Positions 52,549 to 61,494 of a stretch of 64,000 bases of DNA are shown in pieces. Source of the DNA: Candidatus Bathyarchaeota archaeon A05DMB-2 (GTDB lineage: Archaea > Thermoproteota > Bathyarchaeia > Bathyarchaeales > Bathycorpusculaceae); assembly GCA_018475625.1 (NCBI GenBank), contig JAAKEZ010000005.1, positions 62,001 through 126,000 on the forward strand, in the 5' to 3' direction. Each line of letters begins with the position of its first letter. The stretch's first letter is position 1. The position numbers and the translations under genes were made by a program. The notes under the pieces were generated by a model, which was given only the letters and a program-made list of their open reading frames with translations, did not search any database and was not told the DNA's origin.

Positions 52549-52562
52549 TTATATATTAAATT
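52549..52562 (-). promoter_or_regulatory. TATA region of the propeller surface-protein gene
   Basis: On the minus strand the sequence reads AAATTTAATATATAAC, a strong archaeal TATA element about 65 bp before the start codon, leaving a 35-45 nt leader. Confidence 0.5.
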
Positions 52563-52717
52563 TTGCAATTGTAGCGTTAATTACGGTTTTTCAAGATATT
52601 CTGCAACTAAGTTCCTAACTGATTGACTAATAGTCTGCAATGTACTCAGTAAAAGACATGTGAATCTTGCATGTGTTCTCCAAGTGATGCCCACTTTGCA
52701 GCCATCTGAGAGTTGTG

Positions 52718-53660
52718 TTATTGGAATCTTCCGAAGTTCACGTCGTTAAAGTAGTATTTCGCCGTGTAGCCTGACAAGCTCAGAACATCGCCTAGTGCGA
52801 TTGCGAAGCCGTTTCCCTGCGGCTCAATATTATACTGCACGCCGTTCCAGAGTACCCTAACCCAACCGTGATACTGATTGTTCTTCTCGCCCACTATGAC
52901 GTAAGCTTTGTCAGGTGCCCATCCGTCGGCTCGGAGCAACGAGCACAGCAGCATCGAGAAGTCTTCGCAATCACCTGTCTTAAGCTGCATGGTTTCGTTT
53001 GGGAACTGCCAGAACTCCGCTATGCCGTGAATCTCTGAATCAGTTTTGTATTGTATGTTGTTTCCAACCCAGTCTCTCATCGCCATCCAGTCAGGAGCCC
53101 CGGGAAGTTTATCCTTCAAAATCTTATTCTTCAACTCAATCACGTTTGGATCTTTGGGAGTTATGAAGGAGCGGCACAGGTTTTCATCGAAAAGCCGTGT
53201 AAAATTCGCGTTCACAATAATGGTCTTGGAGGCGGAAGATGCACTGCATGCCGCGTCTACTGTGACCATCCTGGCCGAGTTGTAAGCCACATTCACGGTG
53301 ACTGAACTTGTGTACGTTTCAGACGGCTGCAAAAGGGTCACAGATTCGGTGCTGAGTTTTCCCATCTATTATGGTGGTGATTTTGACGTTTTCAGCAGAA
53401 GCGTTGCCAAAGTTTGAAACCGAGACGGCTAAGTAGCTGACTAGCTCACTCAGGTCTTCAGCCGTTGTGGCCCAATAACTGCTCTTCTCCTTAACGTTAA
53501 CAGCTAATTGCGGCCTTGCTGTCTCCTGCTGGGAATTTTTGGGCGTGAGCCTTTCGTTAGCCTGAGAAAGAAAATTTTGAATCTGATTCCACAGCGTGAA
53601 AGGCGCGATGCAAATAACCAGAACGACAACAACTATCAGAAAAATGACGAGTCCACGCAA
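52718..53660 (-). pseudogene. membrane-anchored transglutaminase-like protein with one frameshift
   Basis: The first frame (from TTG 53660) gives a membrane anchor (GLVIFLIVVVVLVICIAPFTLW) and a FxLYD-like domain up to VKITTIIDGK; it then terminates. The second frame picks up as KLSTESVTLLQPSETYTSS and ends at 52718. Removing one A from the AAAA run at 53357-53360 (minus strand) joins them into about 313 residues. The catalytic core is intact: Cys in LKTGDCEDFSMLL, His in NQYHGWVRV and Asn/Glu in YNIEPQ. The frameshift lies in a homopolymer, so an assembly error is possible and the gene may be functional. Confidence 0.78.
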
Positions 53661-53862
53661 GTTGCTATCCCACTAACTACTTCACCCAAAAAAATACTAA
53701 AGGCTTTTGGACGCCTGAACGCAAGTCACGCAGGCACCGTTTTTTCTGGAGAGAAGAAACAGCACATACGCTCTGCGATCGCACTTAACACGACAGCAAG
53801 GCGTCAGAGTTGACTTCCACAAACTATAAAAACCATGCGGGGCGATTACTGCACCTATGCAC

Positions 53863-54648
53863 ATGGTCAAGAAAATAGCAGCAATAGCCCTGCTCTTTAC
53901 GCTTTTATACTTCATGATGGCTGCAACAACGCTAGCTCAGCCTCAAACAGTATCTCCCGGCGTCCGTAAGGGCGACACGTTCACTTACAACGTGAAAGGA
54001 TTGTGGAGCTCAAGCGACCCGAACGCAACAATGGCAGAAGATATTCGGCAAATGAACATGACCGAATATTTCAAGGTTGAAGTAACAGACGTTTCCGGAT
54101 CAGAGGTTACTTTGCATACTATATGGCGTTTTACAAACGGAACCGAAATCAGCGGCGACACGACCCGGAATCTTGATACGGGAATGGCGGTCAGTGGAAC
54201 CTCAGTCTTTTGGGCGATTTACGGAAGAAACCTGAACGTCGGGGACAGGATTCACCCCATGGGAATAGACCAGCTTACCGTGAATGCTTCTCAAATTAAA
54301 ACCTACGTGAACATGCAAAGAGAAATAAACAGGTTTACAGTGATCGGTCAATTCGAAAGCAACGACAGCAGCCGCACGTTCAGTGATAACATGATTGTGC
54401 AGTTTGACAAGGAAACAGGAATGCTTGTTGAGCTGTACGACGTGCAAATATACACTAACCCAGCATACACGCAAACTATAATCTGGGTACTCACAGACAC
54501 AAACGCCTTTACTGCATCCACCTCCGAGTTCCCCATAGAAATCCTCGCAGTGGCAGTTTCGATAGTAGCAGTGGCATTAGTAGTGGCGTTAATTGCCTTC
54601 AAAAAACGCACTAAAAAAACACGAAAACGCCGATCCTATCAGCGTTAA
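53863..54648 (+). CDS. secreted, anchored hypothetical protein
   Basis: A 261-residue protein from ATG 53863 (53857 possible). It has a signal peptide (VKKIAAIALLFTLLYFMMAA), an extracellular beta-rich part (GVRKGDTFTYNVKGLWSS, FKVEVTDVSGSEVTLHTIWRFTNGTEI), and a C-terminal membrane helix with KKRTKKTRKRR. The pattern YxVKGxWxSxDPNA is typical of archaeal surface proteins of unknown role. A TATA box CTATAAA lies at 53824-53830. Divergent from the transglutaminase-like gene. Confidence 0.78.
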   Translation: MVKKIAAIALLFTLLYFMMAATTLAQPQTVSPGVRKGDTFTYNVKGLWSSSDPNATMAEDIRQMNMTEYFKVEVTDVSGSEVTLHTIWRFTNGTEISGDTTRNLDTGMAVSGTSVFWAIYGRNLNVGDRIHPMGIDQLTVNASQIKTYVNMQREINRFTVIGQFESNDSSRTFSDNMIVQFDKETGMLVELYDVQIYTNPAYTQTIIWVLTDTNAFTASTSEFPIEILAVAVSIVAVALVVALIAFKKRTKKTRKRRSYQR

Positions 54649-54726
54649 AAAACACCAGCTTTTATTAGAGGTCCCAATGAAGCAGAACATACTCCACACT
54701 CCCACTTCATCAAGCGCAACGGGAAA

Positions 54727-56424
54727 TTAGATTTCCGCTTTCCTCAGGAGATCTCTCGCGTTGTTAAGGGAAACTCGGTAGAAAATCACCGTTAGGACGA
54801 TGGCTATTACTGCGCTTATGGCGGTTGCCGCGTATGGATCTATAAAAACAGGTATGCTTAGCCTAGGCATGAAGGTGGAAAGCGTTGACGACAGCATGTA
54901 GGGAATGAAAGGCGCCAGGATAGCTATGCCAGCCACGAGGCATGCGATTAAGTTGATTATGCTGGTGGATTGGCGAATCATTCTGGGTCTGGGTGTCTCG
55001 GTGAAGTCGGCGCCTTCTATGCCGTTTGACAGCGAAATCGCGCCTAAGGCAAAAACTATGAAAACCCCTTCTAACGAAGAAACGATTATGGCTCGCAGCG
55101 ATGGGTGATATATTACGGTTCCGACGGCGCCTGTGATTGCCAAGATGATGAGCGAAAACAACACGATGAAGAAGTATTTGCTCTTCACCAGACTCCGTGC
55201 TGAAATCGGAGATGCATAAATTCTCCAAACTGCTTGACCTTCTTCGCCTATTATGAAGTTGCCCAACATTATCGCCATGATGGCGGCGGGAAAGAGAAAC
55301 GTGAAAGCAGCTAAATACGCAGAAGCTACGATGGGAGGGGCTTCCCCTGTCGCCCCAAAAGTCTGTATAAGCGGCACCAGAATGATTATGATGGGAAATA
55401 TGAAGATGGTCATCAACTCCCGCCGGCGTGTGAAAGCCTTCAAATCTTTCCTAATCAATGCCGCTTCAGTTGAGGAGAAGCCAAGTCTACCTAACATGCC
55501 AGTTTTAGGGGCGTACACGCCGCGCGAAACCGTTATGGCTGGCGGCTCGTAAAGTCCGAATCGCCTGTTCAGTGAGGTGGCAAGCAGAAACAAGCCGACG
55601 ATGAATAGGATGGAGGCAACCAAAAAAACGAGTCCGATGAGTAGCTCGCCGCTCGTGAAAGAATAAAGGAGCGTCAAGCCCAGCCACACGAAGGGAACAA
55701 ACCATGCTGCACTCTGAACCGATGCGACTGTTTGGATAAAGTTGACGGCGCCTGCTCCATAGATAACATAGAAGTAAATGATGTAGAATACAAGGAAGAG
55801 CAGCAGCGAACCTATGAACCTAACCCACACGGCCGCCCTTCCCGTGGACTTGTAAACTGCTCCGATAAACCGCACCTGCAGTATCCGAAAGACCTCCGTC
55901 GTGGCGCTCGCCATGAAGGCAGCGGCGAAAACCGCAAGAGAAGTTGCCACCGCAGGGACGACCAATCCAATGAACGGAGAAAACACGAGGATTACCGCGG
56001 CGATGAGCATCACTGAAGCGAGTGGAAGCCCAAAAAGGCTTGCCAATATAGACGCTAATGTGTGCTCCTGCCAGGTAATAGGCAGCCAATACGGCACCTG
56101 AGACGAAGCCCTCACGCCGCTTCGTTGAACCTGCTGCAGCAACGTGAAAATAAAGCTGTAGATTACGACCAGAGTGGGCAATGAGGCGAACACGCTCAGC
56201 GCTCCATCTCTAAAACTGCCTACGATGCTCGGGTCGCTCGCAGCAAATGAGTTGTATGCCAACCCTGCAAGCAAGCCGGCGGTCAAGCCGATGGCTAAGG
56301 CAACCCAGTAAGGCCAGTAAGCGAGAAAACGGTTTTCGTGGTACCGCGTGACTTTCTGCCCTCTGATGAGCCTGCCGGATTTCCGGTCAACCTGCATCAG
56401 GCTGAGCACTTTCTTCCAGTTCAT
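54727..56424 (-). CDS. ABC-2 type transporter permease
   Basis: A 565-residue permease with about twelve membrane helices. It starts MNWKKVLSLMQVDRKSGRLIRG. It overlaps the ATPase gene by ATGA (4 bp), a coupled operon. No solute-binding protein is near; the long permease and this ATPase type suggest export (lipid, drug or protein) or membrane remodelling. It is close in type to the ABC-2 exporters of archaea without known substrate. Confidence 0.85.
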   Translation of the reverse strand: MNWKKVLSLMQVDRKSGRLIRGQKVTRYHENRFLAYWPYWVALAIGLTAGLLAGLAYNSFAASDPSIVGSFRDGALSVFASLPTLVVIYSFIFTLLQQVQRSGVRASSQVPYWLPITWQEHTLASILASLFGLPLASVMLIAAVILVFSPFIGLVVPAVATSLAVFAAAFMASATTEVFRILQVRFIGAVYKSTGRAAVWVRFIGSLLLFLVFYIIYFYVIYGAGAVNFIQTVASVQSAAWFVPFVWLGLTLLYSFTSGELLIGLVFLVASILFIVGLFLLATSLNRRFGLYEPPAITVSRGVYAPKTGMLGRLGFSSTEAALIRKDLKAFTRRRELMTIFIFPIIIILVPLIQTFGATGEAPPIVASAYLAAFTFLFPAAIMAIMLGNFIIGEEGQAVWRIYASPISARSLVKSKYFFIVLFSLIILAITGAVGTVIYHPSLRAIIVSSLEGVFIVFALGAISLSNGIEGADFTETPRPRMIRQSTSIINLIACLVAGIAILAPFIPYMLSSTLSTFMPRLSIPVFIDPYAATAISAVIAIVLTVIFYRVSLNNARDLLRKAEI

Positions 56425-57194
56425 TTCAAGAGTTCCTCAACGATGGCCCTCGTGTCGCCTGTACCTGTGAGTTTCAGGAAAATATCTTCAAGACCTGAAT
56501 CTGGCAGCTTTGACATCTGCCGTAGCTCTTTCATGTTGCCCAGCGCCAGCAGTTTTCCTTGGTACATGATACCTATGCGGTCGCATATTGCTTGAGCTAT
56601 CTCCAGTACATGCGTGGACATTACGGCGGTCACGCCCTGAGCCTTCAGTTCCTGCAGGAAATCCTTGACAATCCGTGCAGACCTCGGATCCAAAGCGCTG
56701 AGCGGTTCATCCAGAATCAGAAGTTTGGGTCGGTGCAGAAAAGCTGATATCAGGGCGATTTTCTGTTTCATGCCGTCTGAGTAGCTGGTTATCATGTCGC
56801 CTTCTCTGCCTTCAAGCTGAAACGCCTTCAGATACTCCGTGATCCTGCTCTTCTTCTCTTTCGTTTGCATATCGTAGATGTTGCCGATGAAGTCCAAGTA
56901 CTCGATACCGGTTAAGAACTCGTAGAGGCGTGGGGATTCGGGAACGTAACCCACCAGCTGCTTCACGGCTACAGGGTCTTTTTGAACGTCTTTGCCTAAC
57001 ACTGTGATTGAGCCCGCGTCTGGTGTAACTAAGCCCATGAGCATTTTCAGGGTGGTGGATTTTCCGGAGCCGTTTGGTCCGAGGAGACCAAAGATTTCTC
57101 CAGTGTTTATGGTTAAGTCAAGCTGGTTAACCGCCAAGATTTCGTGGTAACGTTTTACGACGCCTTTCAGTTCAACAGCAACGGCACCTACCAT
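56421..57194 (-). CDS. ABC transporter ATP-binding protein
   Basis: A 257-residue ATPase from ATG 57194; a longer frame to 57344 is not needed and would overlap the divergent gene's promoter. Walker A is GPNGSGKST, the signature is SYSDGMKQK (Asp for the usual Gly at position 3) and Walker B is LLILDEPLSALD. The C-terminal helix EDIFLKLTGTGDTRAIVEELLK is typical of ABC-2 partners. It is cotranscribed with the permease. A TATA box CTTAAATAG lies about 35 bp upstream. Confidence 0.9.
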   Translation of the reverse strand: MVGAVAVELKGVVKRYHEILAVNQLDLTINTGEIFGLLGPNGSGKSTTLKMLMGLVTPDAGSITVLGKDVQKDPVAVKQLVGYVPESPRLYEFLTGIEYLDFIGNIYDMQTKEKKSRITEYLKAFQLEGREGDMITSYSDGMKQKIALISAFLHRPKLLILDEPLSALDPRSARIVKDFLQELKAQGVTAVMSTHVLEIAQAICDRIGIMYQGKLLALGNMKELRQMSKLPDSGLEDIFLKLTGTGDTRAIVEELLK

Positions 57195-57297
57195 TATCAG
57201 CAGCCTCTCTGCAATAGAAAGGAAAACGCTATTTAAGCCTAGCGCGGTTCCTGCACGCGTGGCATGCGTTAAAGCGAATGGCGTTATTAGCCAATTA

Positions 57298-57305
57298 GGT
57301 TTAAA
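57298..57305 (+). promoter_or_regulatory. TATA box of the DrrA-like operon
   Basis: GGTTTAAATC, with TTTAAATC at the core, 40 bp upstream of ATG 57344. It predicts initiation at about 57323-57327, inside the inverted repeat at 57321-57337. Confidence 0.5.
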
Positions 57306-57320
57306 TCTGGGCTTCTGCAC

Positions 57321-57337
57321 CTCAGCTAGCAGCTGAG
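57321..57337. promoter_or_regulatory. perfect 7-bp inverted repeat at the start of the drrAB-like operon
   Basis: CTCAGCT-AGC-AGCTGAG ends 6 nt before ATG 57344 and spans the predicted transcription start. It could be a repressor operator or a hairpin that hides the start of translation. Confidence 0.5.
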
Positions 57338-57343
57338 AATTCA

Positions 57344-58330
57344 ATGACCAATATTATTGAGACATTTAAACTGACCAAGTCATTCAACGGGCTTACAGCG
57401 GTTGACAAGCTCGATATCAGCGTGGAGTCAGGGGAAATTTTCGCTTTGCTTGGACCCAACGGCGCGGGCAAAACCACAACAATATCGATGCTTTGCACAA
57501 TTTTAAAGCCTACTTCTGGAACCGCGAAGATCAATGGTTTTGACATCGTAAAGGAACCCATGCAGGTGCGCAAGTCTATAGGCATAGTTTTTCAAGATCC
57601 AAGCATCGACGACAGACTGACCGCTCGAGAGAACCTCTATATGCACGCGAATCTTTACGGAGTTCCAGCGAGCGAGCAGAAGAACCGCATCGACAGCATC
57701 TTGAAGTTGGTTGAGCTGGAAGATAGGGCGGATGACCTTATGAGGACTTATTCGGGTGGGATGCGGCGCAGGTTAGAACTTGCACGTGGCCTCATTCATT
57801 ATCCCAAAGTGTTGTTTTTGGATGAACCAACCCTGGGGCTTGACCCGCAAACTAGAGATCACGTGTGGAAGTACATCCGTGGGCTGAAGGAAGCTCACGA
57901 CATAACTGTGGTGTTGACGACTCATTATATGGATGAGGCGGATAAGCTTTCGGACCGCATAGCCATAATGGATTACGGGAAAATCATTGCGCTTGGCACT
58001 TCAGATAAGCTGAAGGAAACCCTTGAAGGCGACGTCATTATTATCAAAGCGAATAATACCGATGGGGTTATATCAGTGCTCACTGAAAAAATAGGGTTGT
58101 CAGGGGCGCATGTAATCAACGGAACCGTTGAGGTCACCGTAAAGAACGGAAAAAGCATGCTGCCAAGAATAGTGATGGCTACCAAGAACGATATTTTTAT
58201 CGAGTCGATATCGCTGCGGGAGCCAAACCTCGAAGATGTCTTCTTGCACTATACGGGCAGGACGATACGTGCTGACAGCAGCAGAGAACCCCACGGTATA
58301 GCAGCAATACAGAGGAGGAAGATAAGGTGA
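57344..58330 (+). CDS. ABC transporter ATP-binding protein, DrrA-like
   Basis: A 328-residue ATPase: Walker A GPNGAGKTT, Q-loop VFQDPSIDDRLTARENL, signature YSGGMRRRLELARGL and Walker B VLFLDEPTLGLDPQTRDHVW. The extra C-terminal domain (residues about 230-315) is the daunorubicin-resistance type (DrrA), with SLREPNLEDVFLHYTGR. The start is ATG 57344; it overlaps the permease by GTGA. It would energise drug, lipid or toxin export. Confidence 0.9.
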   Translation: MTNIIETFKLTKSFNGLTAVDKLDISVESGEIFALLGPNGAGKTTTISMLCTILKPTSGTAKINGFDIVKEPMQVRKSIGIVFQDPSIDDRLTARENLYMHANLYGVPASEQKNRIDSILKLVELEDRADDLMRTYSGGMRRRLELARGLIHYPKVLFLDEPTLGLDPQTRDHVWKYIRGLKEAHDITVVLTTHYMDEADKLSDRIAIMDYGKIIALGTSDKLKETLEGDVIIIKANNTDGVISVLTEKIGLSGAHVINGTVEVTVKNGKSMLPRIVMATKNDIFIESISLREPNLEDVFLHYTGRTIRADSSREPHGIAAIQRRKIR

Positions 58331-59100
58331 GCGAGCTTAGAGGGTTCTACACTCTGTGGTTACGCGAAGTCAAACGTTATTTACGGGATAGGGTCAGAAT
58401 AGTCAGCAGTTTCTTCCAGCCTTTGCTGTGGTTGGTTATATTCGGGGTCGGCATCGGTGCGAGCTTGCGAGGCGCGGTGCCGATTCCGGGGTTGACTTAT
58501 CAGCAGTTGATTTTTCCAGGCATAATCGGGCAAACGCTTTTGTTCACGTCCATGTTCATGGGCATCTCAGTTATCTGGGACAAAGAATTCGGCTTCATGA
58601 AAGAAATACTGGTAGCTCCTATTTCGCGAGTCTCCATTTTCCTCGGCAAGATGATTGGCGACAGCACGGACGCATTGATTCAAGGAATAATCGTCATATT
58701 CCTAGGTTTAGCTTTGGGAATAAACATAGACCCGATGACCTTTCTCGCCTCCTTGCCAATCATGCTGCTAATCACCTTCGGCTTAGTCAGCATAGGTTTA
58801 ACCATAGCGAGTTTCATGGGAAGCTTGGAAAGTTTCGGTGCGATACAGAGCTTCATCAACCTGCCGTTGTTCTTCCTAAGCGGCGCGCTGTTCCAAATTC
58901 AAAGCCTTCCAGGCTGGATGCAGGACATCTCAAAAGCGAACCCGCTGACTTACGGTGTGGACGCTTTACGGAACGTCATCTTGGGAGCGGCATGGCAACC
59001 TTTCCAAGTTCAGCCATTATTCATGGACATCGCTATCGTGGGTGCTTTCGATGTCGGCATGATAATTATCGGAACTTGGGCGTTCAGCCGAATGAAATAG
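58327..59100 (+). CDS. ABC-2 type permease, DrrB-like
   Basis: A 257-residue permease starting at GTG 58327, with six membrane helices and ABC-2 motifs FFQPLLWLVIFGVGIG, QQLIFPGIIGQTLLF and NLPLFFLSGALF. It is the membrane partner of the upstream ATPase (4-bp overlap, translational coupling). Substrate unknown; the Drr type usually exports hydrophobic compounds. Confidence 0.9.
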   Translation: MSELRGFYTLWLREVKRYLRDRVRIVSSFFQPLLWLVIFGVGIGASLRGAVPIPGLTYQQLIFPGIIGQTLLFTSMFMGISVIWDKEFGFMKEILVAPISRVSIFLGKMIGDSTDALIQGIIVIFLGLALGINIDPMTFLASLPIMLLITFGLVSIGLTIASFMGSLESFGAIQSFINLPLFFLSGALFQIQSLPGWMQDISKANPLTYGVDALRNVILGAAWQPFQVQPLFMDIAIVGAFDVGMIIIGTWAFSRMK

Positions 59101-59198
59101 CCCCTTGCGCGGTGCACAAATTTCCATAGAAAAACGGGTTAAGCGCATGTTCCTTTTAATGGCTAAAAGGAGAAAGTAAATGGAACTTTGCTTCAGGA

Positions 59199-59483
59199 CT
59201 ACTTATTTGTCATCTCATTAATCTGCTGTTCCATTGCGTGCCCGCGACAGTAAACCAGAACCTTCTTGACTCCCGGCACCTTCTTTGCAGCGTCTCTTAT
59301 GTCAGCCGCCAGTTTGAAGGCGATGGGGCAGAAGGGACTTGTAGGAATAAATTCCACTCTGACTTCGCCTGGTTCTTCTTCCTTCACGTTCGTTATCATC
59401 TGCATCTCGGTGAAGCTCATCCCTGTTTCAGGGTCCAAGACTTTGCCTACTTCTTCGCGGACTTTTTCTTCAAGTTCCGTCAA
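59199..59483 (-). CDS. DUF59 / MIP18-like iron-sulfur assembly protein
   Basis: A 94-residue protein starting at TTG 59483, with GGTGA 7 nt upstream; the longer frame to 59549 has no support. It reads ELEEKVREEVGKVLDPETGMSF then VEFIPTSPFCPIAFKLAADIRDAA and VLVYCRGHAMEQQIN, the DUF59 fold. SPFCP contains the reactive Cys of the family. Role: iron-sulfur cluster delivery or SufT-like maturation, by family; not proven for this divergent member. Confidence 0.75.
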   Translation of the reverse strand: MTELEEKVREEVGKVLDPETGMSFTEMQMITNVKEEEPGEVRVEFIPTSPFCPIAFKLAADIRDAAKKVPGVKKVLVYCRGHAMEQQINEMTNK

Positions 59484-59654
59484 AACTTTTTCACCTTTGG
59501 AATCTCGCTTACTGAATAAGGAACGGGCATAGCATATAAACCATTTCAAAAAGAGCGCACAATTCTGAGAACACGATGATCAAAATTTAGCTACTGACAA
59601 TTTTGATTACGAGTACATAAGTGTTAAAAGCGCCTTGGAAGAGCTTTTAGAACT

Positions 59655-59855
59655 ATGACCACCATCGGCGATGTTGCTAAAGGTGTTCTCTTATGGTTCA
59701 TCTTCTTCTATGTTCTCGCAATGATTGGAAACGCGGTTTTAGGGAACACTGCATTATCCTTGTTCATGCTTGTTGGTTTAGTCATACCGACTGCATGGCT
59801 GGTTTACGAGTTTGTCAAGGATAAAAAGGAAAAAACGCCCAATCCAGAGTCATAG
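59655..59855 (+). CDS. small membrane protein upstream of the membrane regulator
   Basis: A 66-residue protein with two membrane segments (residues about 10-28 and 31-50) and a charged tail KDKKEKTPNPES. It is 96 bp before the winged-helix membrane regulator on the same strand and could be cotranscribed. No family recognised. Confidence 0.5.
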   Translation: MTTIGDVAKGVLLWFIFFYVLAMIGNAVLGNTALSLFMLVGLVIPTAWLVYEFVKDKKEKTPNPES

Positions 59856-59951
59856 TTTATGACTGTTTAACCAGAAAACAATGTTGGGACAACGTAAAAA
59901 ACCAAAAGTTTTCTAAGGGTTATCTCGCATAGTAAGGTTAAGTGGTGGGTT

Positions 59952-61253
59952 ATGCCTAATTCAGAAGAAGAAATCTACTCACTTATGTTCAGTTCTTTGA
60001 AGCATCCGCAGCGGCGAAAAATTCTCCGCATGCTGGCGGAAAGGCCAATGACATTCTCTGAACTGCTGGAAGAACTCGCAGTCTCCAGTTCACATTTGAC
60101 GTATCACCTTGAAAATCTCGGAGAACTCGTGGTCAAGCTGGATAACGGGAAATATAAGCTGTCCAGTTTCGGCGAAGCCTCGGTGGCAACTATGAAAGGC
60201 GTGGAAGAAGCACCTACTGCCCCAAAAAGGCATTTTGCAGCGTTTTCTCCCAGATGGAAAACAATCTTCGCCGTCTTAATTATCGCCAGCGTGCTCTTCG
60301 CAAGCATATCCATGATTCAGTACGCTTACATTGCTCAACTGTCCAACAACCATGCGCGACTGCAGGCTGATTTGGACAAGGTGAAAGCAGAGAACGAGCA
60401 ACTGTTAACGTGGAGCAGCCCCACGGAAAAGGTCTTAGACGTACTTCAGGACGTTGTTAAACTCGACATGACCAAGTACAAAGCAACAATGTTAAGCGAC
60501 ACGGTGGAGTACCGCTCCGACCTAGGCGGCGTCGTGGAAGAGCTCGCGAAGTATTCGCTTACCAGCAACGAAAGCAGAATAGACGTGATGCTGAGGTTTA
60601 GAAACGGCCATTTTTCCCGGTATCAGCTGTTCATCGATGAAGGCACACCGCAGTACTCCCAGATTCAACCCTCAGATATTGTTGTCGCCACCAGAGAAGT
60701 CCTTGAAAGGTATGAAGCGTACACGGGCGGCTCCTATCTGGAAGATATGCGCACCTTGATGTCATTTGTGAATGGAACGGAAAGCAATGAAACAATCTTG
60801 AACCACACCAAACTCGTATTCTTAACCTCCGGCGACAGCGTTAGAGTCATGCTTCAGTACACGGAGAACGGCGTCGATTTTTCACCCAAAAGCCTGAGCT
60901 TCGTTTTCGAAAACGGGGTTCTAAACGAAATACTTGACGGCTGGTACTTGTTCACAGTCGAAAACACCAAAGTTAACATCTCCAGCGCACAAGCTGTCGA
61001 AATTGCACGAAACGCCGCAGCAAACTTCAAGTGGATAGCCGACAGCCAAGAAGTCTCCAACTTCACCATCCTGCAACAGCCAGTATCCGTGATGTTCCAC
61101 CCAAGCCCCAGAGAAGGAGGCTTAGCGCTAGTCCCATACTGGTTCGTGACACTTTACCTTGACAAGGTTTACCCAGGTGGAGTTAACCGCATAAACGTCG
61201 GCGTCTGGGCTGACACCGGAGAAGTCGCGCAAATCAACACTGCAGGCGGCTAA
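59952..61253 (+). CDS. membrane-anchored winged-helix regulator with extracellular sensor domain
   Basis: A 433-residue one-component regulator. Residues 1-80 are an ArsR-like winged helix (FSSLKHPQRRKILRMLAERPMTFSELLEEL, then SSSHLTYHLENLGELV). A membrane helix spans about 104-122, a short coil 126-152, and residues 155-433 are extracellular, ending in a PepSY-like pattern (AQAVEIARNAAANF, YWFVTLYLDKVYPGGV, VWADTGEVAQI). It is a complete version of the gene cut at position 1. DNA binding at the membrane in response to an outside signal is inferred. GGTGGG lies before ATG 59952. Confidence 0.82.
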   Translation: MPNSEEEIYSLMFSSLKHPQRRKILRMLAERPMTFSELLEELAVSSSHLTYHLENLGELVVKLDNGKYKLSSFGEASVATMKGVEEAPTAPKRHFAAFSPRWKTIFAVLIIASVLFASISMIQYAYIAQLSNNHARLQADLDKVKAENEQLLTWSSPTEKVLDVLQDVVKLDMTKYKATMLSDTVEYRSDLGGVVEELAKYSLTSNESRIDVMLRFRNGHFSRYQLFIDEGTPQYSQIQPSDIVVATREVLERYEAYTGGSYLEDMRTLMSFVNGTESNETILNHTKLVFLTSGDSVRVMLQYTENGVDFSPKSLSFVFENGVLNEILDGWYLFTVENTKVNISSAQAVEIARNAAANFKWIADSQEVSNFTILQQPVSVMFHPSPREGGLALVPYWFVTLYLDKVYPGGVNRINVGVWADTGEVAQINTAGG

Positions 61254-61312
61254 ACCAATAGCAGTAGCGACGCCGAAACCAAAAAGAAAACATCCGCCAC
61301 ATTTTTCAGGTT

Positions 61313-61430
61313 GATGGTGAAGGTTTGCTGAGGCTCTGGATGTGCTAAGTTACTTTGGGAAGGGAACTAGCTTCAAAGCCTGAGCTTTCAGGTTTTACAC
61401 ATCCAGAGGCCCACTCAGCCCTTAACCATC
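61313..61430. other. possible structured RNA element, copy 1
   Basis: A long stem: GATGGT-g-AAGG (61313-61323) pairs with CCTT-a-ACCATC (61420-61430); a TTT bulge; GCTGAG (61327-61332) with CTCAGC (61414-61419); an asymmetric loop G/GCCCA; CTCTGGATGTG (61334-61344) with CACATCCAGAG (61398-61408). The apical part holds two small hairpins, one being CCTGA-GCTT-TCAGG (61379-61392). It follows the membrane-regulator gene by 60 bp. The transcribed strand is not known. Confidence 0.5.
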
Positions 61431-61494
61431 GCCCTGCGAGGAGAGGAAGGAAAGTTCAGCGTATTATTTTACTTGTTTTTCTGATAAAAGATTT

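Noticed and set aside
52718-53660. Programmed frameshifting of the transglutaminase-like gene
   Set aside because: No slippery heptamer or stimulatory structure was evident; a homopolymer indel is simpler.
58428-59129. Long frame of about 230 codons inside the ABC permease on the same strand
   Set aside because: It is a shifted frame of the DrrB-like permease with a His/Arg-rich composition and no motif.
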